A stretch of DNA of 64,000 nucleotides, taken from contig NC_083515.1 of assembly GCF_032362555.1 (NCBI RefSeq), positions 11,257,001 through 11,321,000 of the forward strand, given 5' to 3'. The DNA is from Amyelois transitella (lineage: Eukaryota > Arthropoda > Insecta > Lepidoptera > Pyralidae). The notes beneath the pieces were generated by a model. That model made no database searches. It worked only from the letters and a program-made list of their open reading frames with translations, and was not told the DNA's origin. Position numbers and translations under genes: made by a program. This document shows positions 20,701 through 31,059 of the stretch, one piece after another (positions within the stretch are counted from its first letter, which is position 1; every line of letters starts with the position of its first letter).

Positions 20701-23629
20701 CCGTGCCCGTTGTAGTGGAACAGCACCCGCTCGTCCTTGGCGTTGCGCCGCAGTGAGCAGCATAACTTTTTCACCTGAACATGAAGAGTGGGATATTAGA
20801 AAAAATAAATTACTCTTGGCCGATTTATAGCTACTCAAAGAGAATGCTAAAGTGAACTGGGAACTCGTTTTTCCACAGAATGTTGTGGACACATTTATCA
20901 GAACAGTCACTAGCGGCAACTTTTGCCAAAAGAGAAATTCGAAAAATTTGTTTTACAAAATGACTTGCCAAACGAATGGAGACAAATTTTGTTATATACA
21001 GACATCAATAGATATCAGATCTCTACTCAGATAGAAAATTCGCACGTGAACCCGAAACTTGCGAACGTGTTTTGGACAGTTGTGTAATAAATTAGACTAA
21101 TTAAAACTACAGACGCAACATCAGTCTGTCGTACGGCGGGGGGCAGATTATCGGCGAGGTCGCGGGCGGCCTCATTAACTAATTTATGCTAATTCGCGCC
21201 CGCCCCCACGCCGTCAGACGCACCTTTGTTTCAATTTCAGCTAATGTCTTTTATACTATTTTTAGTATCTACAAAGTTTGAAGAGCTATTTATTGTAGAA
21301 CTAGACATTTGTTCCAAATATTTAATATTACCCATGCATGCAAAATTGCATTAAATAATCCCCAATGCACGTTTAGGTCAGGCAGGCCTTATTAGAAAGG
21401 TGGTATCACCTTTTTTTTTGCAGCATTGTTTCAATTGTTTTGAGCTTTGACAGGGCGCAGTTGGCTGTTTCCTGTGATTGTCATTGTACCTGCCCAAATT
21501 GCTAATAGTAAAAGAGAGGCTTTTTGCTTTAGACATTGCAAGAATGTCCTAAATGTCCTCATCAACACATGCAAATTCAACTAAGTGTGTGTTTGTTAAA
21601 TTTTATAACACCATTTCGTTCCTTGCTCTGCTTCATCGGGGAACTGGCATAATTAGACTAAAGCTGATCCACGCTCCACGTAAAATGGGCCACAAGCCCA
21701 TTGGTGGAAGTTAGAAGAAGTACCATTAACTCTAATATATTAAGATAAAAATAAATGTAACCTCGTCACTAGTGGGGTCCAGCGACTGCTTGTAGCGAGC
21801 GCGCGGCTGCCAGCGCTCGTACTGGGACTGCAGGGAGTGGCCGATGCTCTCCAACGCTTTGCTGGGAGACAGCGAGTTTGGATCTATAAAGAAACAAAAT
21901 TGGTTGTCCATGCAATCAGATAAAAAAATTTTTTCTATTACTTAATCTTCACTTTGAAGTGTGTCTTATTAATTTAAATAAAAATTCAAAACAAAATACT
22001 AGATAACTCACACATTGCAAAATGAAAAGAAAAAAAAATTATAAAAGAACTAAACTGAACACAGAATAAGGCCATGAAGCCACACTCACCAATCCAGCAT
22101 TCGAGCCGGGCACACGGCTGCGTCTTCACTACGTCCGGGGGATCCACGCCCACGTTGAGGCACAGTACTAACGCTACACAATGGGTCTTGTACTAAAACA
22201 TAAAAAAAAATCATTAAAAGTTAGCTTCTACTTATAATATATGATAGCTATGACCAAAATAATATTTCCAGGATATGCAATTGAGTCAACTAAGAGAGGC
22301 ATAATAGGCATATTTATATTTTAAATTTTGACACCATAAATGTTTTGTATCTCCTCAACATTGGAGTGTGAGAAGGTGAAAGTGAGAAAAGTTAACTCAG
22401 ATGGAAATGTCCATTTTAAACATTCCAAATTATTATTAATAATCAGTGAATAAAAAAAATATGGAACAACTTTAATTAAGACATCAAATCCATGAACACA
22501 TTAAGGTTAATGACCATACAAGAAACTCAGGTCTGACTCGTTTTATAATTGCCTTTTGGACTCAGCCAAATAATGTGTTATGTTCTTCCTTTGGGCTGAC
22601 TCAAATTTAATGGTTACAATATAAAACCTAATATTATATATTTACAACAACTAAATAAATTTCAAATTCAAAGGATAATAATTTATCTTCACAATGCTTA
22701 TTAATCTTGATACTCTCTCTACATATAAGTTCTTTCCATTTATTGTGAAATGTTAACTCATTGTTATCGAGCTCTCAGTGAACTGAGTAATCTGTAAGGT
22801 TATCACATCATTATAATTAACAGATTTCACAGTAAAAGTAAAAAAACTAAAAAGCAATTTTGTTAAAAATATTAAAAGAATCAAATTAGAAAAAACATAA
22901 TTTTTTAACTGCTTCTTTGATAAAAAAAACACATAATTTTATAAGCCTTACAAATGAAACCTAGGTGAGCCATTCAAAGAAAACATGAGGTTAAAAGAAT
23001 GTATCATCTAAGACAGGTGATGGTGCCAAGACAAAAACACTTTCCTGAAAACCATACATAAAAATTTATGTGCATAAACTATTTATGGACTAGAATAAGT
23101 TGGAGAAGAATAAGAAAATTCCTATTTACTAAAACTCAATCAAATATACGTTATATTTTATTTAAAAAGAATACAATTAGTCTAAAATTTTATAACTGAA
23201 AATATACTACACTCATTAGCCCACAAAACAAGTAAATTTACTTATTGTAATGTCAATGGTATGGTGTTTAAACCAATTTATTGAGCTTATTTACATATAG
23301 AACTGAATAAAAAAGAACCAAAACGAATAGGATCTAAGGATTCACAGAGCCACAGAGGACCATGTGCGTTTGTTTTCATTGTGCCAAGTGACTGCATTGC
23401 ATACGCAGTTATGCAGTCCAAAGTTTACTGCTTAAAAAAATTGGCGCACCTTTTCTTTTACTCGCCAAGAGTGCTCCACGCGTTCAGCTCCCTTGATAGG
23501 CTCAAGATGCCTTGGTTTATTAAAACACAAAGGTAAATCCCAATCATCTATGTCCGAGGAAGTTTCACTATCGCCCTGATCACTCTTCTCCTCATCTTTA
23601 ACCGGGAGATAAGGAGGCATGTCTGTCAT
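2759..23629 (-). CDS. raptor: Raptor, regulatory-associated protein of mTOR (3' end off window)
   Basis: Scaffold of mTORC1 that recruits substrates and binds Rag GTPases at the lysosome. 22 exons with consistent phases: 23629-23450, 22192-22090, 21883-21762, 20774-20655, 20250-20104, 19776-19535, 19164-18982, 18661-18220, 17646-17572, 17067-16987, 16540-16241, 15705-15636, 14795-14714, 14223-14099, 13599-13487, 13169-13031, 11970-11863, 11518-11348, 10206-10088, 8351-8194, 3444-3341, 2827-2759; about 1,084 codons. The N-terminal RNC caspase-like domain keeps [11 protein letters not shown] and YVYDCSNAG, the His and Cys positions of the fold. HEAT repeats follow ([35 protein letters not shown]), then a low-complexity linker and the start of the WD40 propeller ([12 protein letters not shown]). 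Start: ATG at 23629; a second in-frame ATG is at 23620. About 250 C-terminal residues should lie to the left. The final exon (2827-2759) has the right phase but no clear vertebrate counterpart. Exons 16, 18 and 20 end in tandem arrays. Confidence 0.95.
3709..8280 (-). repeat. 108-bp tandem array (~42 copies) straddling the exon 20 donor of Raptor
   Basis: The same 108-bp unit recurs from 3709 to 8245 with essentially no divergence (4,536 bp = 42 periods). On the minus strand each unit is the last ~72 bases of the WD40 exon, its donor (CTACAG|GTCACA), and 36 bases of intron. The exon proper is at the right end (8351-8194). The array stays open in the exon frame, coding 36-residue modules ([20 protein letters not shown] then TGHVLVYR and a His/Thr-rich linker), and is open in a second frame as well. 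Each unit holds one CACGTG. Whether any copy beyond the first enters mRNA cannot be told from sequence. Confidence 0.97.
8447..9150 (-). pseudogene. Degenerate mariner-type transposon in a Raptor intron
   Basis: The minus-strand frame 9138-8614 codes a mariner-like transposase N-terminus: helix-turn-helix ([20 protein letters not shown]), the WIPHSF motif, and [13 protein letters not shown], which carries the first Asp of the DD34D triad. It stops soon after, so the second and third acidic residues are missing and the copy cannot be autonomous. The left end (cgagggcggcactg, near 8450) resembles a mariner inverted-repeat terminus. It lies between Raptor exons 19 and 20. The rest of that intron (9150-10087) shows no further feature. 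Confidence 0.8.
10679..10772 (+). repeat. SINE family A, 3' fragment
   Basis: The tail part of SINE A (ggctctgtctacccc, gggatatagacgtgac, then an atgtatgt-rich tail) shared with 25586-25850 and other copies. Lies in Raptor intron 18 beside the 118-bp array. Confidence 0.7.
10840..11447 (-). repeat. 118-120-bp tandem array (5 copies) straddling the exon 18 donor of Raptor
   Basis: The marker gaccctggctgacctctgg recurs at 10861, 10981, 11099, 11217 and 11335 (spacings 120, 118, 118, 118). On the minus strand each unit holds the 3' part of exon 18 ([18 protein letters not shown] ...), the donor GCCAGAG|GTCAGC, and about 40 intron bases. The rightmost copy is the exon that splices in phase to exon 19. 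The period is not a multiple of three in most copies, so read-through would shift the frame. Confidence 0.93.
12398..13120 (-). repeat. 115-bp tandem array (6 copies) straddling the exon 16 donor of Raptor
   Basis: The marker cgtactcatggcgggcag recurs at 12451, 12566, 12681, 12796, 12911 and 13026, exactly 115 bp apart. Minus strand: each unit is the 3' end of exon 16 ([22 protein letters not shown]), the donor ATGA|GTACGT, and roughly 40 bases of intron. Copies differ mainly by one A/C substitution. The rightmost copy joins exon 17 in the right phase. 115 is not a multiple of three. Confidence 0.95.
13735..13952 (+). pseudogene. Non-LTR retrotransposon ORF 3'-end remnant
   Basis: A short frame (13752-13952) codes [19 protein letters not shown] and further residues, resembling the conserved C-terminal tail of LINE polyproteins (G-R-P-x-x-x-W/Y-x-D-x-I-x-x-D-L). 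No upstream reverse transcriptase is present, so this is a 5'-truncated copy. It lies in a Raptor intron, opposite to the gene. Confidence 0.6.
13955..14085. repeat. Degenerate tagagtgtag minisatellite beside the Raptor exon 14 donor
   Basis: About 13 degenerate copies of a 10-bp unit (tagagtgtag, tagcgtataa and variants). On the minus strand it begins about a dozen bases after the exon 14 donor (GTGAGC at 14098-14093). The unit holds no exon sequence, unlike the larger arrays in this gene. Confidence 0.8.
14318..14402. repeat. Near-perfect 39-bp inverted repeat (hairpin) in a Raptor intron
   Basis: The arm 14318-14356 (begins cgctaagttattgcaaaaac) is the reverse complement of 14364-14402 with one mismatch that is a G:U pair in one strand's RNA. 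The loop is 7 bases. The size resembles a miRNA precursor or the ends of a foldback element. No target duplication is evident. Confidence 0.9.
14838..15090 (-). repeat. SINE family A, near full length
   Basis: Runs on the plus strand from tacatacatataatcacatc through gtagacagagccaacagtc and tagcccatcgcctaaa to ggtgccgggaaccac. Reading the minus strand gives the sense order, ending in an ATGT-like tail. This is a dispersed ~250-bp family with at least ten copies or fragments here. I see no clear pol III boxes, so calling it a SINE rests on size, tail and copy number. Lies in Raptor intron 12. Confidence 0.75.
15095..15250 (+). repeat. Fragment of SINE family D
   Basis: Shares cctggattgggtaagac and the 'gacgggagtcgtgtaaaacgacctccgcaa' type segment with 53505-53760 and 63103-63430. 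Only the non-tRNA 3' part is present; it abuts SINE A. The order of its parts differs from the other copies, so it may be rearranged. Confidence 0.5.
15750..16155 (-). repeat. SINE family A copy split by a ~200-bp insertion
   Basis: The left half (15750-15867) and right half (16069-16155) are consecutive parts of SINE A. Between them is unrelated sequence ending in an aataaa signal and T-rich tract. The bases ttgccagcctat occur on both sides (about 15855-15867 and 16069-16081), consistent with target-site duplication by retrotransposition. A small inverted repeat (15913-15945, 14-bp arms) lies in the insert. Confidence 0.7.
17095..17225 (-). repeat. SINE family A, diverged copy
   Basis: Carries gcacgtctatatcccttg, the gtggacagaccc and 'tagtccattgcctaaaagaatcccaagt' type segments of the family, with more substitutions than other copies. 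In Raptor intron 9. Confidence 0.65.
17998..18176 (-). repeat. SINE family A fragments, two in opposite orientation
   Basis: 17998-18105 reads gtggttcccggca ... aagaataggacc ... aaaggcgactaaggaata on the plus strand, the opposite orientation to 18125-18176 (cctatcttttagtcacc ... ggagtggttctattct). The two form an imperfect inverted pair ending 44 bp before the Raptor exon 8 donor. Confidence 0.6.
20006..20025 (+). repeat. Interstitial telomere-type repeat (GGTTA)4
   Basis: Four exact pentamers of the insect telomere repeat TTAGG in a Raptor intron. Too short to be an active telomere or to prove a fusion point. Confidence 0.8.
20302..20542 (+). repeat. Dispersed repeat family B
   Basis: Shares gcgacttcgtccg, aatcccgcgggaact, gataaaaagtagcct, tcagtagtttttgcgtgaa and gagtaacaaacatccatac with 24388-24600. 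I recognise this as a common type of lepidopteran interspersed repeat end but cannot name the family. Confidence 0.75.
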
Positions 23630-24387
23630 TTTCACTACACACGTTGTCACAATCTCGTCAATTATTAACGCTAACGAACATATACAACAAACAACATTTT
23701 TAAAACCTCACAAAAACCAGCATCATGTGCGCGTCCATTTTTCGACACCACATGGGAATAAACAATAAGATTTGTGTCTCCAACTCCAAAAAAAAGTTTT
23801 CCAAAATAATTTTACGGCATTTAGAGTCAGAGCACTTTTATGCATTTTAGTAAATCTGGTGAAAATATTGCATTTTGTGGTTTTCACTAATTATTAATAC
23901 ACAAAAATATTTTCACAATACAATTAAATTAATGAAATTTTCATTTATGGACAAATGATACATAACATAAAATTTTCTTAATACGCATTTTTTAAAAGGA
24001 ATTTGGTTTTTTATTGTATGTGTTGTATAAGCTACTACAACAACTTTCTTATCTAATTTATCACTATGCAAATTTAGGGGGAAATCTCGTAACTTAGAAA
24101 CCCAGCATACCAAAACGCCGTTCCGTTCCTCCAAGAAGTTGATAGTCATATAAAGGGTAGCGGTTATATTCTCTGATAAAAACGAACACTGAAAAAAAAA
24201 TCCTATATCTTATAATTGGTTTATTTTTTATTTTACGAACATGTTTTCAAGTTCTTTAGGTGTCTAGACAACTAATATAAAACGTGAACTACATACAAAC
24301 TTTAATTCAAATTCCAGACCTCGTTGAAAGGCATTTACACGGTTCCGATTCCCATCCCATTATCGTTCCCATTACATTTAATTAATA

Positions 24388-24600
24388 CTAGAGGCCGCCC
24401 GCGACTTCGTCCGCATGGAAACCCTATCAATCCCGCGGGAACTCTGGGATAAAAAGTAGCCTATGTGTTATTCTGGGTCTTCAGCTACCTACATACCAAA
24501 TTTCATGGTAATCGGTTCAGTAGTTTTTGCGTGAAAGAGTAACAAACATCCATACAAACTTTCGCCTTTATAATAGTAGTAGGATAGTAGTAGGATAGGA
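24388..24600 (+). repeat. Dispersed repeat family B
   Basis: Second copy of the family at 20302-20542, about 210 bp, better preserved: gcccgcgacttcgtccg ... aaattt-catggtaatcgg ... tttataatagtagtaggat. It ends in a short tandem duplication of tagtaggata. Confidence 0.75.
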
Positions 24601-24723
24601 TGTGGTGGTTCCCATTCATCTCAATGCGTTTTCTCAAAAAAAGTTACATGCCCACCAAAGACATTATTGATCCCTTCAAATAATGTTTTTAAATATTGAT
24701 CCCAACTTATATTAAAATCATAA

Positions 24724-25074
24724 ACTAGCGACCCGTCCCGGCTTCGCACGGGCTTTTTTTAGTAAATTTTGCGACAAAGCGTAGCGGTTATTGAGGCGTA
24801 GGTACCCTGAGCCCCGAAACACTTCTGTGGAAGAGCATGCAGAGATGAGGGAGAAAGCGTAGCGGTTATTTACTCTTTTGTTTGCGATGATCTCTACATA
24901 GTATAAAACAAAGTCGCTATTTTAGTCTGTCTATATGCTTAAATCTTTAAAATTACGCAACGGATTTTGATGCGGTTTTTTGTAACAGGTAGAGTGATTC
25001 AAGAGGAAGGTTTTTATGTATAATAACATTTATAATTTTGCACCCGTGCGAAGCCGGGGCGGGTCGTTAGTTGA
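24724..25074. repeat. MITE-like repeat family C with ~30-bp terminal inverted repeats
   Basis: Starts actagcgacccgtcccggc and ends with the imperfect reverse complement (gaagccggggcgggtcgtta). Size ~350 bp with no coding capacity. The right half is nearly identical to 50363-50543 in a TSC2 intron. It may be a palindromic MITE or two opposed copies fused. Confidence 0.7.
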
Positions 25075-25378
25075 CAATAAACTAAAGCATTTCTGTGTAT
25101 ACCTACCTCCTAATCATTTATATGGTTTTTAGTATTTTATATGGTTTTTGTGACTTCATTGATTTTTGTTTTTACTACTTTTTTAACTGACTTGATAAAA
25201 GGAGGATATCGTTTGAGAGTGGTTTTTTTTTATAAAAGTTATTATATGGGTTTCCCACAGGTTTTTTCTGACGTCCACCGAGCACCAATCGATCACCCAG
25301 GAACTACAAAATAAAAAGGGATCTACAGAATAAAAGTTAACTTATATTCAGAACACGATGATGTAAGAATTAAAATTA

Positions 25379-25425
25379 ATGAAAGAAAGTGAGAAGAACC
25401 CTTAGTTCTTCTCACTTTCTTTCAT
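25379..25425. repeat. Perfect 21-bp inverted repeat, 5-base loop
   Basis: The arm atgaaagaaagtgagaagaa+c (25379-25399) and its exact reverse complement (25405-25425) flank cctta. Intergenic, upstream of VPS41's 3' end. Could form a cruciform or short hairpin RNA. Confidence 0.9.
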
Positions 25426-25585
25426 CCCAGAAAAAGACTGCGCGGGGGAAGCCACAAGTAAAAGCTTGTATTGTATATATAAGTAAAAGTACACTAGAGG
25501 ATGTCCGCGGCTCCGCTCTCGTAAAACGTAAAATCACCTATATAGCGGTTCCCACTGGAATTCTGGGAAATCGTCTCTCACACTA

Positions 25586-25850
25586 GACCCTAGTAGTTCC
25601 CGGCACCAATACAAAAAAGAATAGCACCACTCCACCTCTCACCTATGAATGTCTTAAAAGGCGCCCAAGGAAAAGCTTATTTATAAACTAGTTATTTTTT
25701 TTTGGGCGATGGGCTATCAAGTTGTCACTATTTGAATCTCAATTCTATCATTAAGCCAAACAACTAAATGTGGCCTATCAGTCTTTTCCAGACTATTGGC
25801 TCTATCTACCCCGCAAGGGATATAGACGTGAATATATGTATGCATGCATC
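25586..25850 (+). repeat. SINE family A, near full length
   Basis: Best-ordered sense copy: ttcccggcaccaatac ... ggcgatgggctatcaag ... tatttgaatctcaattcta ... ctaccccgcaagggatatag ... atatgtatgcatgcatc tail. It defines orientation and the approximate 260-bp length of the family. Confidence 0.78.
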
Positions 25851-26249
25851 CTAGACCACATAAAGTTTGAGCTGTGTGTTGAAATGTCAGTGAGTCATTC
25901 ACTTCTTAATATTTAGAACGGTTATGTTAGCACCATATCTACATTTCAAACATAACTATGCTAGGGTTCACAGGATGCTCAACTTGCAAGCTAAACTAAA
26001 CAAAATAGTGTGGAATATGTTTAATTGGATTTTTATTATTAATCATAAATCAGGAAAATAATACAAAAGCCACTTTATTATAAAAGCACCAAATAGTGTT
26101 ATCAATTAAACCTCATCAATTAGTTCAACCAATGGCAATTAATAAATAGGTCGTTATAATTTGTTATCACTAGTTACATGTAAAAATATTATTCAAATTG
26201 TTCAAGTCTCTACCACTTAAGAACAAATATTGAGCTCACTGTCTGTACG

Positions 26250-29128
26250 TCACATCCTGACCGCACTACATACAGGACAACTATTGGACTCCGCACCTTC
26301 AGGCAAGCATTCTATGTGAAATGAATGCCTGCAATTATACACTTTTAGGTTTGAAGCATTAGACAAGTCCTTGAAAATAATGCGACCTTGACAAACACAA
26401 CACAGGAAATCATCAGTCACTGAGATTCCTCTCCGCTGACCGATAATGAGCTTCTCATGAATCTCAAAGAAATTCCGCAGTGTGATCACTTTGCAGGCCT
26501 CCTGCACTGATAGCTGGAGCCTGTAATCACACATCATCTTCGCCAGAGAGTCCTTCAAGTCTTTGATTTCACATCCAGACTTAATGTTCTGTATTAACAT
26601 CCGAGGGTCCACATAGTTCCCTATCCTTTTCAAGAGCAATGTGACATACTCGGGTTTGTCTACAGTTTGCTTGATGAGATCCGTCCAGAGCTCCTTGTCG
26701 TTGTGCTCCTGGCAGAAGTTGATGGCTTGCTTGATGTCGTGGAGCTGCTCGATGATGATCTGCAAAGCTTCTCTAGTGTTGCCGATGCGACCAAGCAGAA
26801 ACACCATTTCTGGATAGAACTCATTGCTCTGACACACATCCAGTGCCTCCTGGATGGGATAGTTGTCACTGCACTTGAGGAACGGCAGAAGTTTCTCTTT
26901 ATCATACTTGGCATAGAGCTTCACCAGTTTCCCGTGATACTTGCCATTGGGTTCCCTCTTACTGTAAGCATGCAGGTACTGGAACAACAAGTAGTCATGT
27001 TTCTCCAGCTGCTTCTCAACCACTTCAACTGGAATTTTATTTTCCAGAAGCAAGGATATTGCTTCATTGCAGTCCAAGGTCATTAAGTCTAATATTTTGT
27101 CATGAATCACATTATACATTTTGTAATCGGAAATGAGTTTGAATACATCTTTATGCTGAAGCTTGAGGTATGCATTGAGGGCTTTGTCATATTTCCTCTG
27201 ATAGCAATACAGCATGGCTAAGGCCTCCAGGTAAGTGTTTTTGTCCACTTCTGTCGTCAGCAAGTGATCCAGCACCCCTTTTATAATAACCCCTGTGTTG
27301 TACAGCCTGTGATTCCAATCCTTCACCAGCCTGAGGAATCCTTGTGGATCCACTTTTAAGAACTCATAAAAAATAAGTTCATAAATGTGTGGGCTCAAGC
27401 ACTGCTCCGGATTTTTAGGTACATAGGGGCTGATAGCCCTGAGCTGATTGACTTCAGCAAACTTTACAATTTGGTTTTCCCACAAGGCCTTGTCATTCTT
27501 GCAAATGCGGGCGCAGAGGATGGCCGCCTCCTCAAACAGGTGCTCTGATAATAAATGGTCCAAATATTGCACTCCAACAATGACTAACGAGTGCTTTGCA
27601 GTCTTCCCTCCGACTTCCTCCAGCACCGCCATGGCTTTGTCAAATCTGCTGTGTTCTGTGAGCCAGGTTATTTTTTCATCAATATCATAGGGACTAGCTA
27701 CAAGTATATCTTTAGGAGATACAATAAAAAATCTATTTTCTTCAATGAGCATATCTAGAAAGTAGTCATTACAAGAGTATTCTTCATAACCCCGAATATT
27801 GAGGAAGTCAGTGGACACTTCACAAAATTCACAATCTTTGTAATCAGCGACCATCAGAACCGGCCGCTGGGCCTTGCCTGTCTCAGGATCATAATCCTTT
27901 GGCACTCCTAGCAATACCAGCTGGTCCTCCAGCGGGCCTAGTCCACTAATATAATAGTCTGTCTGGAAGGTATATACAGGATCTACTAAGTACTCAGTGA
28001 CATCTCTGGTCTGAAGCTCAATTTGACTACGCTTTCTTATAACACATATCCGAACAGTGTCAACCCAACCAATCATTAAAGTCTTGGGGGCTGACCACAG
28101 TAGATTGCAGCGGTAATCCTCAATAGATCTGTTGGGACACTTTTCCCACTGGATGAGACCTAGGGAGCATCTTGCTTGGAGGTCGTAGACCCGGACACCA
28201 ACCTCACTGGCCCAAGCTATGAAGCGGTCATGCCAGGAGATGGCCTGCACGTAGCCTTCACATTCAAACAGCACAGTACTACGGATGCGGTTCAGAAATG
28301 TCTTTTCGTATAGTGTGAGTTTAGTGTCACCTGAAACAATATTATAATTCAAAATTTATTCAATGAAGCTGGAGATAATGGTAGAGGAGCTTCCACATAC
28401 ATACATATAATCCCGTCTATATCCCTTGCAAGGTAGACAGAGCCATCAGTCTTGAAAATCTGAAAGGCCATGTTCGGTGGTTTGGCTGAATGATAGAATT
28501 GAAATACAAATACTGACTGCCAGCCCATCACCTAAAGAAGAATCCTAAGTTTGTAAGCTTATCCCTTAGTCGCCTTTTACGACATCCGTGTGAAAGAGAT
28601 GGAGTGGTCCTATTCTTTTTTATTGGAGCCTTTAAAAAAATGTACCTGTACTGGTAATTGTAATACAAAAGAGAAATCACACTCTATATTACCAGTGAGG
28701 AATCTTCTTCCAGAACCTGATTTAAAGTATAATGGATCTAATGCCACAGATTTGATCACTCTTCCGAGAGGCAAGCTGTGGGCATTATCACTCGAGTAGA
28801 GTCCGTACACAAGCACTTTCCCATCATCAGAACAGCTAGCGATGTAGTCTCCGTTCAGATCCACGGAAATCTTGTTCACGGCGATAGCGTGAGCTCGCAA
28901 CTCCTTATCCTTCCCGTCTTGTGAAATTGGCACAGTATTTCCTTCGTGGTCCAGCAGGTGTATCACCCCCCATTGCGTGCCAAGACAAATGAACTTTGTA
29001 TGAACACAGATACAGCTCACTGCATCCTTCTGTAGGATGTTTTGCACATCATTACCCATTCTATCGTATTTCAACTTTGGCTCCTCATCTGGAGGCAAAC
29101 TGTCACAGCTCTCCAAATTCAGAGCCAT
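26250..29128 (-). CDS. Vps41: VPS41, HOPS tethering complex subunit (light)
   Basis: HOPS subunit that binds Rab7/Arl8-positive membranes and tethers late endosomes, AP-3 vesicles and autophagosomes to lysosomes. In Drosophila the gene is light. Two exons: 29128-28693 and 28330-26250, joined in phase 1 (FLTG|DTKLTLYEK), giving 838 residues, close to the ~850 of animal homologues. The N-terminal half is a WD40-type propeller (KLKYDRMGNDVQNILQKDA; SCSDDGKVLVYGLY). The C-terminal half is a clathrin-heavy-chain-type alpha solenoid (HKDVFKLI; YDKEKLLPFLK; DKELWTDLI). It ends in a RING-H2-type zinc finger (CCVCQGRI ... CRHSFHIECLP ... CPVC). Intron 1 contains a SINE. Unlike Raptor and TSC2, its exon is a single 2-kb block with ordinary base composition and no arrays. 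Confidence 0.96.
28395..28626 (-). repeat. SINE family A in VPS41 intron 1
   Basis: Contains catataatcccgtctatatc, gtagacagagccatcagtc, cagcccatcacctaaag and cgccttttacgacatccg. It fills most of the 362-bp intron, so the intron size is largely due to this insertion. Confidence 0.78.
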
Positions 29129-29880
29129 GATTTAACTTTCACAATAAACGTAGCGATCACATATTATTTAAACCAATCTTATCCTATCCTCCTTTCAGTG
29201 ATTCAATTTTTAGTTTTCTTTCTGACGAGTTTTCCTTTTGCAAATATTATTGACATATATACCTTTAGGTGACAATGGCAACTCTTATATATTTTTTTTT
29301 AAGTATGTAGAGGCACAATCATCCATTCAGACACTATACTCAAACACTGCCGTACCATCCAAATCCAAAGGGGGAATAACCTATCACTTATAAGTAGGTA
29401 CATAAAAAATCGACACTCCAAAGAGTAAAGTAATACTACTCATTGCAAAAACCCAGCGTAGTAAACAATTAGGTACTTAGCTTAGTGTAGATACCTATCA
29501 TTACTATTTAGAGATAAACAAGCAGCTCCATAAAGACTTGGCTAGTTCTTTACAAAATGTTTTTGGTAGGATGCTTTATTTATATTATATTATTTGTATC
29601 ATATTTATTAGACATCACTAGTATCATACATAATAACATAACACACTCAAACCACACGAACCACACGTCATTACATATCAGTTTTGTTTGTGTGCGAGTC
29701 ATTTGCATTGCACACATAGTTATATGTAAATAATTTCAATCACATAATGTACATACTGATAAGACAGTACTTACAGATAAACAACCTCATGCTACAAAGT
29801 TAAATAAGTACCTACTTTTTTAGACAATCTGTACTGTAGCTATTATTTTAGTATATTGTTACCTACCTAACATTAATGTC
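29129..29880. other. Divergent intergenic region between VPS41 and the enoyl-CoA hydratase gene
   Basis: 752 bp between the two start codons, AT-rich. It presumably holds both promoters and 5' UTRs. I see no coding frame or named repeat. Confidence 0.6.
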
Positions 29881-31059
29881 ATGATTTTACTAAAGTTAGC
29901 ATGCAGGCCCGTGATAAAGCAGGTCCGTCGTTTGCTGTCCACGCAGCAGAGGAGCATAGGGCCGGTGGTGTTCCACAAGTTGGAGGGCGCGGACCGCGGC
30001 GTCGCAGTGTACGGCCTCAACAGCCCTAAGGACAGGAACGCTCTGGGATTCGACCTTATCAAGGCCATGAAAGAAGTCCACAAGCTGATAAGAGAAGATT
30101 CAGAAATATCTGTTGTCATACTGCACAGCATGGTGCCAGGCATTTTTTGCGCCGGTAACACATTCACACATACATATTTTCTTTACAAATTATTTAGTAA
30201 TTGTAAATCCTAGACTAATGGTAACAATGGATTATTAGTATTCCAGGAAATTTAGTTAGATTTTTGTGACCAAGATTTAAGCTGGCAGAAGCTACTTACT
30301 CTTAATGAAATTTATTTAAATATAGTATTCAAAATTTATTGTTTCAGGAGCCAACTTAAAGGAGCGCTTCCAAATGTCTGATGCTGAAGTTGCAACTTTT
30401 GTGAGAGGTCTGCGTGGAACATTTATAGAAGTGGAAGACCTGCCCATGCCAACTATAGCAGCAGTTGAAGGTGCAGCTGTTGGTGGAGGCCTGGAGCTGG
30501 CCTTGGCTTGTGACCTCCGTGTAGCAGCTCACACAGCCAAGCTAGGGCTTGTGGAGACTGGTAGAGGTCTCATACCGGGTGCTGGTGGTACTCAAAGGCT
30601 ACCCCGAGCCATACATGTAAATGTTGCTAAGGAATTGATATTCACTTCTCGAATCATTGATGGTGATACAGCATTTTCATTAGGTAGGTGTTTATCACAT
30701 AATAAACTTAGTGGATAAACTGATAGTAAACTGAGTGGCTGAAAATCTTTATAACTGCTTAATAAATGCTTTTAATACTCGTATATGTTCCAGGATTGGT
30801 TAATTACAGTGTGCCGCAAAATAGTGAGAAGAATGCAGCTTTTGAAAAGTCTTTGAGTCTGGCTCGGGAGATCATCCAGAATGCACCAATAGCACTGAGG
30901 TGTGCCAAGCAGGCTGTCAACGAGGGTCTGCAGCTGGACATTAAGCAGGGCTATGATGTGGAGCAGAAGTACTACGAGATCAATATCCCAACCAAGGACA
31001 GGCAAGAGGGAATGATCTCTTTTTTAGAGAAACGAAAACCCAAATATCAAGGACACTGA
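29881..31059 (+). CDS. Enoyl-CoA hydratase/isomerase family, mitochondrial (ECHDC2/AUH-like)
   Basis: Crotonase-fold enzyme that hydrates enoyl-CoA thioesters; AUH acts on 3-methylglutaconyl-CoA in leucine breakdown, and ECHDC2 is its less characterised paralogue. Three exons: 29881-30154, 30348-30683, 30794-31059, phases consistent, 291 residues. The N-terminus is rich in Arg/Lys/Ser with no acidic residues in the first ~20, as in mitochondrial presequences. Crotonase oxyanion-hole segments are present: [14 protein letters not shown] (split by intron 1) and [18 protein letters not shown]; the acidic site is in [20 protein letters not shown]. That last segment is closer to ECHDC2 than AUH from memory, so the paralogue choice is tentative. 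A polyadenylation signal aataaa lies at 31186-31191. Confidence 0.92.

Larger units (their letters stand above)
23650..26249. other. Intergenic region between Raptor and VPS41; repeat-rich
   Basis: Begins with the presumed Raptor 5' UTR and promoter (23630-23800). The rest holds dispersed repeats (annotated separately), and no gene was recognised. The short frame at 23913-24149 shows no family features. The Raptor and VPS41 genes are in tandem on the minus strand. Confidence 0.7.
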
